In this document: positions 54,357-62,531 of the stretch, in pieces
Numbering within the stretch: the first letter of the stretch is position 1
Layout: each line of letters begins with the position of its first letter
Source: JAJEAD01 sp965221555
GTDB lineage: Bacteria; Pseudomonadota; Gammaproteobacteria; HK1
Direction: 5' to 3'
DNA: 64,000 nt
Assembly (NCBI GenBank): GCA_965221555.1
Contig: OZ244895.1
Span: 3,224,001-3,288,000, forward strand
The notes under the pieces: model-generated
Told to the model about the DNA's origin: nothing
Database searches by the model: none
The model's input: only the letters and a program-made list of their open reading frames with translations
Position numbers and translations under genes: made by a program

Positions 54357-55565
54357 ATGCGAAGTTCCTGGCGCACCCCTCTCGTCATCCTCGTCTGCGG
54401 CATGTTGGTGTTGCTGATCTCCTTCGGCCTGCGCAGCAGCCTCGGGATCTTCCTGCGCCCGATGAGCGCCGATCTCGGCTGGGGTCGGGAGGTCTTCGCA
54501 TTCGCGATGGCCGTGCAGAACCTGCTCTGGGGACTCTTTCAGCCGGTCGCGGGCGCGATTGCGGACCGCTATGGCCCGGGTCGCGTGATTGCCGGCGCCT
54601 CCATTCTCTACGTGCTCGGCCTCTACCTGATGTCGGTCACGGCGACCCCGGGCGATCTGGTGCTGAGCGGCGGCGTGCTGATCGGCATCGCGCTGTCGGG
54701 CACCAGCTTTCCCATCGTGCTCGCGGTCATCGGCCGCAACGTGTCGGAGTCCCGCCGGAGCCTCTTTCTCGGCATCGGGAGCGCGGGGGGCTCCTCCGGA
54801 CAGGTCCTCGTGGTGCCGTTCAGCCACGGGTTGCTCACCGGCTTCGAGTGGTCGGGCGCGCTCGCGATACTGGCCCTGACCTCGTTCATCATGGTGCCCC
54901 TCGCCGCCGCGCTCGCCGGCCGTGCGGGCTCCGGGCCCCCGGACGTCGGCGCCGCCCCTAACCTCGGTGGCGCGGTGGGAGAGGCCGCCCGCCACGGCGG
55001 ATACTGGCTGCTGACCGCCGGATTCTTCGTGTGCGGCTTTCACGTCGCCTTCATCTCCACCCATCTGCCCGCCTACATCGTCGACATGGGCATCGATCCC
55101 GCCTACGGCGCGATGGGACTCGCATTTATCGGGCTCGGGAACGTCATCGGCGCGCTCGGCTGCGGCGCGCTCGGCGGGCGCTACCGAAAGAAGAACGTAC
55201 TCGGCGCGCTCTACTTCGGCCGGGCCTTGTTGATGGCCGGCTTCCTGGTGGTGCCGGTGAGCCCCGCCTCCATTCTCATCTTCTCCTTCACGATAGGGCT
55301 GGTGTGGCTCGGCACCGTGCCGCTCACCAGCGGTCTCGTCGCCCACTTCTTCGGAGTGCGCTACATGGCGACCCTCTTCGGCTTCGTGTTCTTCAGCCAT
55401 CAGCTCGGTGGCTTCCTCGGAGTGTGGTACGGGGGCTACGCATTCGACCGGGGCGGCAGCTACGACCCGGTATGGTGGACGGCGATCGCGCTCGGCCTCA
55501 TCTCGGCCGCGCTGCACCTGCCGATCCGGGAGCGCCCGGCGCAACGCCTCGCACCCGCCCGCTGA
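54357..55565 (+). CDS. MFS transporter
   Basis: A 402-residue membrane protein with about twelve hydrophobic segments, split in two halves by a hydrophilic region near residues 185-220 (RAGSGPPDVGAAPNLGGAVG). The loop after the second segment holds the MFS motif A-like ADRYGPGRVIAG, near residue 69. The pattern resembles monocarboxylate or oxalate/formate-type carriers, but the substrate cannot be told. It is divergent from pyrD and next to the acyl-ligase fusion, whose stop is 30 bp away in convergent orientation; no functional link is evident. Confidence 0.85.
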   Translation: MRSSWRTPLVILVCGMLVLLISFGLRSSLGIFLRPMSADLGWGREVFAFAMAVQNLLWGLFQPVAGAIADRYGPGRVIAGASILYVLGLYLMSVTATPGDLVLSGGVLIGIALSGTSFPIVLAVIGRNVSESRRSLFLGIGSAGGSSGQVLVVPFSHGLLTGFEWSGALAILALTSFIMVPLAAALAGRAGSGPPDVGAAPNLGGAVGEAARHGGYWLLTAGFFVCGFHVAFISTHLPAYIVDMGIDPAYGAMGLAFIGLGNVIGALGCGALGGRYRKKNVLGALYFGRALLMAGFLVVPVSPASILIFSFTIGLVWLGTVPLTSGLVAHFFGVRYMATLFGFVFFSHQLGGFLGVWYGGYAFDRGGSYDPVWWTAIALGLISAALHLPIRERPAQRLAPAR

Positions 55566-55595
55566 GCGAGCGCATCGCTCGCCGCGAGGCGCCGA

Positions 55596-58493
55596 TCAAT
55601 CCCTCGAAGCGGCGGGCGCCGAACGCTCGGCGAGATCGAGAAGCGCCTGCGAGTCGGCCAGATCGGGCTCCCCGCAGTGGCGCAGCATCAGCGCCCGGGT
55701 GACATCGCGCAGGCGTACCGCGCGCTCCCAGGCCGAGCCCTCGGGATCGATCGACAGGGGGTCGATCGGCTCTCCCACCCGGACTGAAATGGCGGCGCGA
55801 CGCGGAAACCAGGACTCGTTGCGCAACACCGATCGAGTGCCGCGCAGCACCACCGGCACCACGGGCGCGCCCGCCTCCACCGCGGCCCGGAAGGCACCGA
55901 GCTGGAAGGGCAGAAGTCCGGGCATGCGGTGCAAGGTGCCTTCCGCGAAGATGCCGATCTCCGCGCCGGCGGCAAGCGCCCCGCTCATCGCCTGCGCATC
56001 CCGCACGCTGCGTTGCCGCTCGAAGCGTTCGACGAAGACCGCGCCAATCCCGTCGAGGAAGCGCCGGGCGAAAGGGTTGGCGCGAAGCTCGCCCTTGACG
56101 ACGTAGCGCGGGATCGGGCGCAGCGCCGCGCTCAGAACGAGTCCGTCGATGTAGCTTGCGTGATTGAAAACGAGCACTCTGCCCTTCTCGCCCCGCTCGC
56201 CGAGCGCGCCTTCGATCCGCGGGCGCAGTCCGGTCAGGCGGAGAAATGCGCGCGCCACGATGTGGAGCAGCCGTCCGGAGGCCCGGGGGAAGAGTCCGAG
56301 CGCCGCGACCGGCCACACCAGCGCTCCCGCGAGGCCGACACAGAGCCAGAACCAGCCGGCCCAGGCCGTCGCCAGCGCGCGCCCCGCGACCCGCCGGAGC
56401 TGGGGGAGCACCGCGCCGAGGCCAAGGCGCAGGACCTGCACCACGAGAGGCGATGCGCTGCCGCTCCCGAGCCGTTGCCGCTCGTAGAGCTCGCGCACCG
56501 CCCGGCGCCGGATCTTGCCGCTCGAGGTCTTCAGTACCGTGTAGGGCGGCGCCAGCACCACGTCGTCGGGCGGGGCGCCGAGCTGCCGATCCGCGGCCGC
56601 CTCGATCGCCTTGCGCATCGCCGCCCTCGCGCCCGGGTCCTTCTCCCGGGTCTCCGCGACCACCACCAGCCGCTCGGTGCCGGAGCCCCGATCCTCGCTG
56701 CCGAAGACCGCGACACAGCCTCGCCGCACGCCCTCGACCTCGCCCGCCGCCTGTTCGAGTTCGTAGGGATAGACGTTGCGCCCCCCGCGGATGATGAGGT
56801 CCTTGACCCGTCCGGTGATGAAGAGCTCGCCGTCCGCGACGTAGCCGAGATCGCCGGACTCGAGCCAGTCGCCATCGAAGAGGGCGCGGGAAGCCTCCGG
56901 GTTGCGGAAGTATCCGGAGGTGGTGGACGGTCCGCGGAACTGGATGCGCCCCACCGCGCGCTCCGCGGTCTCCCTTCCCGCCTCGTCGACGCTGCGCACC
57001 TCGAAGCCGGGAATCGGGTATCCGCATCCCACGAAGGTGAACGCCGCGTCGCCGGAGGCTTCCGTCGCCACCGCGACGCCTCGTTGCTGCATTGCCTCGC
57101 GCTCCACGCGGTCGTAGCGCGGACCGCGGCCGACCGGCGTGAACGCGACCCCGAGGGTAGCCTCGGCGAGTCCGTAGACCGGAGTGAGCGCCTTCGGGTC
57201 GAAGGCGAAGGCCGCGAAACGCGCCGCGAACCCATCCTGGGTCTCGGGATTGACCGGCTCCGCTCCGTTGAACGCGACCCGCCAGGATCCGAGGTCGAGC
57301 CCTTCGAGCTCCGTCTCCCCGATGCGGCTGCGGCACAGCTCGTAGGCGAAGTTCGGTCCGCCCGACAGGGTCGCGCGATAGCGGTGGATCGCCTCCAGCC
57401 AACGCACCGGCCGGGCGAGGAAGACGAGCGGCGACATCAGCACCAGGGGTATCGCGTAGTAGAGGCTGCCGAGCCACGCACCGATCAGCCCCATGTCGTG
57501 GTAGAGCGGCAGCCAGCTCACGAAAACGTCATTGCCGTCGATCCGCAGGGCCTGGTGCATCGCGTCCAGGCTCGCCATCAGATCCGCATGAGTGAGGACG
57601 ACCCCCTTCGGGGACCCGGTGCTGCCGGAGGTGTACTGCAGCAGCGCCACGTCGGTAGCGACCGGCGACCACTCGCGCTCGGCAAAGGCCGAGCGCAGGA
57701 GTTCGTCCACGTCCACCACGCCCTGCAACCCGTCGATGCGGGCGCCGAGGAGGCGGGACACCGCGAGCGCGGGCGCGAAAGTCACAAGCTGGCGCGCCCG
57801 CGCGTTGGCGAGGATACGGGCATGGCGCAGGAGGTGATCCTCGAGCTGCGACAGGCGCGCGGGCGGATAGATCGGCACCGGTACCCCGCCCGCAAGCAGC
57901 GCCCCGAAGAAGCTCTGCAGGTACGCAAGTCCGGTCGGCAGCATGATCGCCACCGACTCGCCGGGCTCGAGGCCACGCGCCGCAAGCCCGCCCGCAACGC
58001 GCCGGGCGCCGTCGTAGAGCGCCGCGTAGGTGAGGGGCACGCTCTCGCCCGACTCGTCGAGAAGGCGCACGTGCACGCGCTCGGGGTGGCGGGTGGCGTG
58101 CCACCGCAGCGCCTCGACCAGGGTCGCGGTGCCGGCGGGCGGCACCCGTCCGGGACTCGTCTCGAGCGGGGTCTCCTCGACGCGGCGAACTTCTTGCCAC
58201 CCGGCGTTCGCGGTGGCGGTGCGAAACCCGCGCAGCAGATCGCGGGGGGTATCCGCCTCCGCGATCAGACTCGCCGAGAGGCCCACCTCGAAGCGCGATT
58301 CCAGGCGTGCGAGGAGCTCCATGCGGGTCAGGCTGTCCAGACCCAGATCGCGGTCGAGGCGACTGTCGAGGTCTATCTCGCTCCGCGCCCTCGAATGCGG
58401 GTGCAGCTCCCGGACCAGCTCGCGCAGAATCGCGAGCAGCTCATGCGCCCCCGGCGCCGCGGCGGAATCTCTCGTGGGTCCCTGCTCCTTCAC
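55596..58493 (-). CDS. ACP / fatty acyl-AMP ligase / acyltransferase fusion
   Basis: A 965-residue protein with three domains. Residues 1-90: acyl carrier domain, with phosphopantetheine Ser54 in DLGLDSLTRMELL. Residues 115-675: adenylate-forming ligase of the fatty acyl-AMP ligase type, P-loop TSGSTGSPKG (288-297), PVPIYPPARLSQLEDHLL and the late Lys660 in TSSGKIRRR. Residues about 705-735: hydrophobic segment, so the protein probably sits at the membrane. Residues 745-940: PlsC-like acyltransferase with FNHASYIDG (His778, Asp783) and FAEGTLHR. It may load a fatty acid on its own ACP and pass it to a glycerolipid or another acceptor; that is inference. Followed upstream by gpsA, which supplies glycerol-3-phosphate. 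Confidence 0.9.
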   Translation of the reverse strand: MKEQGPTRDSAAAPGAHELLAILRELVRELHPHSRARSEIDLDSRLDRDLGLDSLTRMELLARLESRFEVGLSASLIAEADTPRDLLRGFRTATANAGWQEVRRVEETPLETSPGRVPPAGTATLVEALRWHATRHPERVHVRLLDESGESVPLTYAALYDGARRVAGGLAARGLEPGESVAIMLPTGLAYLQSFFGALLAGGVPVPIYPPARLSQLEDHLLRHARILANARARQLVTFAPALAVSRLLGARIDGLQGVVDVDELLRSAFAEREWSPVATDVALLQYTSGSTGSPKGVVLTHADLMASLDAMHQALRIDGNDVFVSWLPLYHDMGLIGAWLGSLYYAIPLVLMSPLVFLARPVRWLEAIHRYRATLSGGPNFAYELCRSRIGETELEGLDLGSWRVAFNGAEPVNPETQDGFAARFAAFAFDPKALTPVYGLAEATLGVAFTPVGRGPRYDRVEREAMQQRGVAVATEASGDAAFTFVGCGYPIPGFEVRSVDEAGRETAERAVGRIQFRGPSTTSGYFRNPEASRALFDGDWLESGDLGYVADGELFITGRVKDLIIRGGRNVYPYELEQAAGEVEGVRRGCVAVFGSEDRGSGTERLVVVAETREKDPGARAAMRKAIEAAADRQLGAPPDDVVLAPPYTVLKTSSGKIRRRAVRELYERQRLGSGSASPLVVQVLRLGLGAVLPQLRRVAGRALATAWAGWFWLCVGLAGALVWPVAALGLFPRASGRLLHIVARAFLRLTGLRPRIEGALGERGEKGRVLVFNHASYIDGLVLSAALRPIPRYVVKGELRANPFARRFLDGIGAVFVERFERQRSVRDAQAMSGALAAGAEIGIFAEGTLHRMPGLLPFQLGAFRAAVEAGAPVVPVVLRGTRSVLRNESWFPRRAAISVRVGEPIDPLSIDPEGSAWERAVRLRDVTRALMLRHCGEPDLADSQALLDLAERSAPAASRD

Positions 58494-58498
58494 CGCAC

Positions 58499-59515
58499 CT
58501 ACTCCTCGCCCCGCGGTCCGCGCGCGAGCAGTGAATCCACCGCCGCCTCGGGGCTCTGCTCTTGCCTCAGCACCCGGGCGACCGCTTCCACGATCGGCAT
58601 CTCGACGCCGTGACGCTCCGACAGAGCGCTGACCTGGGCGGCACTGCGCAGCCCCTCGATCGCCTGCCCGATCTCGCCTTGCGCCTCCGAAAGGCCACGT
58701 CCGGCCGCGAGCAGAAGCCCGCAGCGTCGGTTTCTCGACTGATCGTCGGTGCAGGTCAGCACCAGGTCTCCGAGTCCGGCCAGTCCCATCAGGGTCTCCG
58801 GACGTCCCCCCAGCGCGCGTCCGAGACGGGACAGCTCGGCGAGCCCCCGGGTGACGAGGGCGGCGCGCGCATTGGCGCCGAAGCCGAGACCATCGGCGAT
58901 GCCCGCGGCGATCGCGAGGACGTTCTTGACCGCGCCGCCGATCGCCACTCCCGCCATGTCGTCGCTCGGATAGACGCGAAAGGCGGGAGAGTGGAAGAGC
59001 GGCGCCAGCCCCCGGGCGAGCGCCAGATCGCGCGCCGCCAGGGTCACCGCGGCCGGCAGTCCGGCCGCAACTTCAGACGCGAAGGTCGGGCCGGAGAGCA
59101 GCGCGATGGAGGCCCGCGGAACCAGGTCCTCCGCCACCTCGAACAGGAAGCGTCCACTCGTCGGGTGCAGGCCCTTGGTGGCGCACACGAGGCGAAGCTC
59201 GGGGGGCGTCACTTCGCGCAGGCGGCGAACCAGCTCTTCGAAGCCTTCGCTCGGCACCGCCGCCAGGACCAGCGCTCCGCCGCCGAGCGCCCGCTCCATC
59301 GAGTCGGTTACCACCAGGGAGGGCGGCAGCTCGCATCCGGGAAGATAACGGCGGTTGCGGCGGCTGCGGGCGATCTCCTCCGCCTGCGCGGGATCGCGGG
59401 CCCAGAGCCGGACGCTGCCGCCCTGCCGCACGAGATGCAGGGCGAGCGCGCTGCCCCAGGAGCCCGCCCCGAGAACCGCGATCGGATGCCTGGCCCCGAC
59501 CCGCTCTCCGCGCAT
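58499..59515 (-). CDS. gpsA: Glycerol-3-phosphate dehydrogenase [NAD(P)+]
   Basis: GpsA makes sn-glycerol-3-phosphate from dihydroxyacetone phosphate for phospholipids. The 338-residue product (E. coli 339) has the NAD-binding loop VLGAGSWGSALALHL, SGPTFASEVAAGLPAA and the catalytic Lys region GGAVKNVLAIAAGIADGLG, plus GLGDLVLTCTDDQSRN. Start ATG 59515 (MRGERVGARHPIAVLG) gives a normal N-terminus. It is five bases upstream of the acyltransferase fusion and is normally next to secB, as here after the repeat. Confidence 0.96.
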   Translation of the reverse strand: MRGERVGARHPIAVLGAGSWGSALALHLVRQGGSVRLWARDPAQAEEIARSRRNRRYLPGCELPPSLVVTDSMERALGGGALVLAAVPSEGFEELVRRLREVTPPELRLVCATKGLHPTSGRFLFEVAEDLVPRASIALLSGPTFASEVAAGLPAAVTLAARDLALARGLAPLFHSPAFRVYPSDDMAGVAIGGAVKNVLAIAAGIADGLGFGANARAALVTRGLAELSRLGRALGGRPETLMGLAGLGDLVLTCTDDQSRNRRCGLLLAAGRGLSEAQGEIGQAIEGLRSAAQVSALSERHGVEMPIVEAVARVLRQEQSPEAAVDSLLARGPRGEE

Positions 59516-59590
59516 TGCCCCGGTCCCCGCCGCCCGGTCTCACCGATGCGCGGTTGCGCACACGAATCGGCCGGCGCCGAGCGCGCCAAG

Positions 59591-59883
59591 CCCGCAAGTT
59601 TCACCGATCTTCGTCACGAGGGCGCCAAGATGCCGTGACAGCAGGAAGCACGGACTGAAAAACGCGCAACGGCGAAGCGGAAACCGGCCAAGTGCCGGTG
59701 GCGCTTCACCCCGGCGAGCGAACAAGCCAGTGAAGGTTTGCCCGGCCGGAGAGCAACGCCCAAGGACTGCGAAGCGAAGCAGGCAGCCGACACTACGCCG
59801 AAAGCGCCTTGAGGGAGTGGAGCTCGCAACCGCGAGCATGTTGGCGTCCGCGCCGCCTCGCCTCGGGAGTCGGAAATGCAGGG
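59591..59883 (+). mobile_element. MITE-like repeat, copy B (about 293 bp)
   Basis: The left end CCCGCAAGTTTCACCGAT (59591-59608) is the clearest copy of the inverted-repeat end; the right end, GTCGGAAATGCAGGG near 59869-59883, is weaker. Inside, it aligns with copy D along its length (ACGCGCAACGGCGAAGCGGA, GCGAAGCAGGCAGCCGAC, CGCAACCGCGAGCATGTTGG). It fills most of the gpsA-secB gap. Confidence 0.6.
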
Positions 59884-59920
59884 CGGCCAGCGCAACGGTG
59901 CACGCGGGATCCTGCCCACT

Positions 59921-60406
59921 TCACGGCGTCGCGCTTTCCGCTTCCCGCCGGCGCTGCTGCTGGTAGAGGGCTTCGAAGTTCACCGGCCGCAGGACGAGCT
60001 GGGGGAAGCCTCCGCGCACCGAGAGGTCGGACACCACCTCGCGCAGATAGGGGAACAGCACGGACGGGCAATAGCTCCCCAGCAGCGCGGAGAGCGGGTC
60101 CTTGGCGACACCCGCAATCTCGAAGAGGCCGGCGACGCTGACCTCGGCAAGATAGAGGGTGCGCTCCGCATTGGTGACGGTCACCGTGGCCCGAAGCGTC
60201 ACCTCGTAGGTCGAAGCGCCGAACTGGCCGGTCTCGGTGTGCAGGTGGAAGTCGACGTTCGGATTCCAGTCCCGGGTGGCGAACACCGTCGGTGAGTTGG
60301 GGGACTCGAACGACGAGTCCTTGAGGTAGAGCTTCTTGATCTCGAAATCGATACCCGGTCGTTCGGTTTCGGCCGCGTCCAGGGCATCACTGTCGTAGTC
60401 GGGCAT
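59921..60406 (-). CDS. secB: Export chaperone SecB
   Basis: SecB keeps exported proteins unfolded and hands them to SecA. The 161-residue product (E. coli 155) has IKKLYLKDSSFESPNSP in the family position, YEVTLRATVTVTNAERTLYL and the conserved GSYCPSVLFPYLREVVSDLS then GGFPQLVLRPVNFEALY. SecB is typical of Proteobacteria. It follows the rhodanese by 96 bp; grxC, which sits between these genes in E. coli and Pseudomonas, is absent. Confidence 0.96.
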   Translation of the reverse strand: MPDYDSDALDAAETERPGIDFEIKKLYLKDSSFESPNSPTVFATRDWNPNVDFHLHTETGQFGASTYEVTLRATVTVTNAERTLYLAEVSVAGLFEIAGVAKDPLSALLGSYCPSVLFPYLREVVSDLSVRGGFPQLVLRPVNFEALYQQQRRREAESATP

Positions 60407-60502
60407 CGAGAAGGGGTCCTCTTGAGCGATACGGCGAATCGGGTGGCGTTCCGGCGAACTCCCGGACCCAATCCGGCCGGACGCCCACCGCGTGTGCGCT
60501 TG

Positions 60503-60922
60503 TCAGTCCTTGGTCAGGGGCAGGCTCGCCCCTTGCCACGCGACGACTCCACCACTCAGGCTGAACACGTTCTGGAACCCGTTCTTGCGCAGGATTCCGC
60601 TCGCGCTCGCCGCCTGCTGGCCGTTCCGGCAGGCGGTGATGATGGTTCGATCGCGATACTTTTCGAGCTTCGAAATCTGTCGAGCGAGTCCGCCGAGCGG
60701 CTCGTTCACCGCGTTGATGATGTGGCCCTGGGCGTACTCGTTGCCGCTCCTCACATCGATCACCAGCGCGTTCTCCTGGTTGATGAGCCGGGTGGCCTGA
60801 ACCGGCTCCACCCGCCTGCCTCCTCCCGCGCCGAAGAAAGTCCACGCGAGAGTGCCGGCGAGGACGAAGAAGATCGCGCTGAGGATGGTGTGGTTGGCGA
60901 GAAACTCGAGCACTCGGGGCAT
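60503..60922 (-). CDS. Membrane-anchored rhodanese-like protein (YibN-type)
   Basis: The start taken is ATG 60922 (MPRVLEFLANHTILSAIFFV), giving 139 residues; an ATG seven codons upstream is possible. One membrane segment is at about 12-30. The rhodanese domain follows with the active-site Cys98 in TACRNGQQ, and ENALVIDVRSGNEYAQGHI in front. Sulfur transfer or a redox role is likely but the acceptor is unknown. The order rhodanese-secB-gpsA matches the yibN-grxC-secB-gpsA cluster of E. coli, minus grxC. Confidence 0.9.
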   Translation of the reverse strand: MPRVLEFLANHTILSAIFFVLAGTLAWTFFGAGGGRRVEPVQATRLINQENALVIDVRSGNEYAQGHIINAVNEPLGGLARQISKLEKYRDRTIITACRNGQQAASASGILRKNGFQNVFSLSGGVVAWQGASLPLTKD

Positions 60923-61076
60923 GGGAAGGGACGCGGCTCGCACCCGGGAGAGTCAAGGGCGAGCGCGAGGTTAGTGGAATGGCCCGCGACTGGCAACGCG
61001 CCGCGCCACGGTCCGCGCGGCGCGCCTGGTCACCGGGCGCGACGGGAAGGGTCCCCGGAGCGGCGGGAGGCGGCGC

Positions 61077-61106
61077 TTGTAAGGTCTCGTCCCCCGCTTG
61101 TATGCT
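61077..61106 (+). promoter_or_regulatory. Candidate promoter of ctpA
   Basis: A -35 like TTGTAA (61077-61082), an 18-bp spacer and -10 TATGCT (61101-61106) precede ctpA by about 108 bases, in the 271-bp gap between the divergent rhodanese gene and ctpA. The rest of that gap holds no gene I can recognise. Confidence 0.45.
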
Positions 61107-61214
61107 CTTTTTCCGTGTTTCGCGCCACCCAAGTTCTTCGAGCCGCCCATTGAGATCCATCCACTGCGTTTCGAAACGCGAGATTTCAGACCGCGCAGGA
61201 TCCGGGAGACGCCC

Positions 61215-62519
61215 ATGAAACGAAGCCTCCGCGTACTGCTGACTCTCGGAGTGGGGGCGGGCCTCGCGTTCCTGCTCAACTTCGGGCAAGGGGTGCTTGC
61301 GAACAAGGACGACGCCAGCCCGCTGCCGATCGAGGACCTGCGGGCCTTCACCGAGATCTTCGTCAAGATCAGGAACGACTACGTCGAGCCCATCGACGAC
61401 AAGACGCTGCTCGAGAACGCCATCAAGGGGATGCTGACGGGACTCGACCCACACTCCGCCTACCTCGTGCCTGATGACTACTCGCTGCTTCAGACCGGAA
61501 CCAGCGGCGAGTTCGGCGGCCTCGGAATCGAAGTCGGCATGGAGGACGGGTTCGTTCGGGTCATCGCGCCAATCGACGACACGCCCGCGGCCCGGGCGGG
61601 CATTCAGGCCGGCGACCTCGTGGTGCGCCTGGACAACGTGCCGGTAAAGGGACTGAGCCTCGAAGAGGCGGTCAAGATCATGCGGGGCAAGCCCGGTACC
61701 CCCATCACCCTTACCGTGGTGCGTCAGGGAGAGGACGGCCCGCTCCGGATCACGATAGTTCGAGACATCATCCGCGTGACCAGCGTCAGGAGCCGGATCC
61801 TCGACGACAGATACGCCTATGTGCGCATCAGCCAGTTTCAGTCGCGCACCGGGGAAAGCCTGCGAGAGGCGGTGCGCAAGCTCGAGGACGACGTCCCGGA
61901 CGGACTGGGCGGCATGATCCTCGATCTCCGGAACAATCCCGGCGGCGTGCTGAGCGCGGCGGTATCGGTTTCCGACGCCTTCCTCACGCAAGGCACCATC
62001 GTGTACACCGAGGGCCGGCTCGACGACGCCAAGCTCAAGTTCAACGCGAAGCCGACCGACATCCTGGACGGCGCTCCGCTCGTAGTGCTGGTGAACGGCG
62101 GATCCGCTTCCGCGTCCGAGATCGTGGCCGGTGCGCTCCAGGACCACCGGCGAGCGGTCATCATGGGCAACGACACCTTCGGAAAGGGCTCGGTGCAGAC
62201 CATTCTGCCCATGGAGAACGGCTCCGCGCTGAAGCTGACCACCTCGCGCTACTACACCCCCTCGGGCCGGTCCATTCAGGCGGCCGGAATCAGGCCCGAT
62301 ATCCAGCTCGAATCACTCGGGGTGTCCAGCCTCGACATCGAGAGTCGCCGCGTCAAGGAGGCCGATCTCGCCGGCCACCTCGAAGGCGAGTCCGGCGCCA
62401 TCGACGACGAAGCGCAGGACGCCTCTCCCGCGCGTTCTCTGGCCGAAGAGGACTTCGGCCTCTACGAGGCTCTGAACCTGCTCAAGGGCCTCGACATCCT
62501 GCGCCAGGCCGGGGCCTGA
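61215..62519 (+). CDS. ctpA: S41 carboxy-terminal processing protease
   Basis: Periplasmic serine protease of the CtpA type. ATG 61215 (MKRSLRVLLTLGVGAGLAFL) gives 434 residues with a signal-anchor at 5-25; the frame opens earlier at 61098 without a signal. The PDZ domain lies at about 95-180 (GEFGGLGIEVGMEDGFVRVI). The catalytic dyad is probably Ser299 in NGGSASASEIVAGAL and Lys324 in TFGKGSVQ, at the usual spacing of 25. In Pseudomonas the similar CtpA works with a lipoprotein partner on murein hydrolases; the link here is only by family. It converges on ubiB. Confidence 0.94.
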   Translation: MKRSLRVLLTLGVGAGLAFLLNFGQGVLANKDDASPLPIEDLRAFTEIFVKIRNDYVEPIDDKTLLENAIKGMLTGLDPHSAYLVPDDYSLLQTGTSGEFGGLGIEVGMEDGFVRVIAPIDDTPAARAGIQAGDLVVRLDNVPVKGLSLEEAVKIMRGKPGTPITLTVVRQGEDGPLRITIVRDIIRVTSVRSRILDDRYAYVRISQFQSRTGESLREAVRKLEDDVPDGLGGMILDLRNNPGGVLSAAVSVSDAFLTQGTIVYTEGRLDDAKLKFNAKPTDILDGAPLVVLVNGGSASASEIVAGALQDHRRAVIMGNDTFGKGSVQTILPMENGSALKLTTSRYYTPSGRSIQAAGIRPDIQLESLGVSSLDIESRRVKEADLAGHLEGESGAIDDEAQDASPARSLAEEDFGLYEALNLLKGLDILRQAGA

Positions 62520-62531
62520 ACCGGCTCGCCG

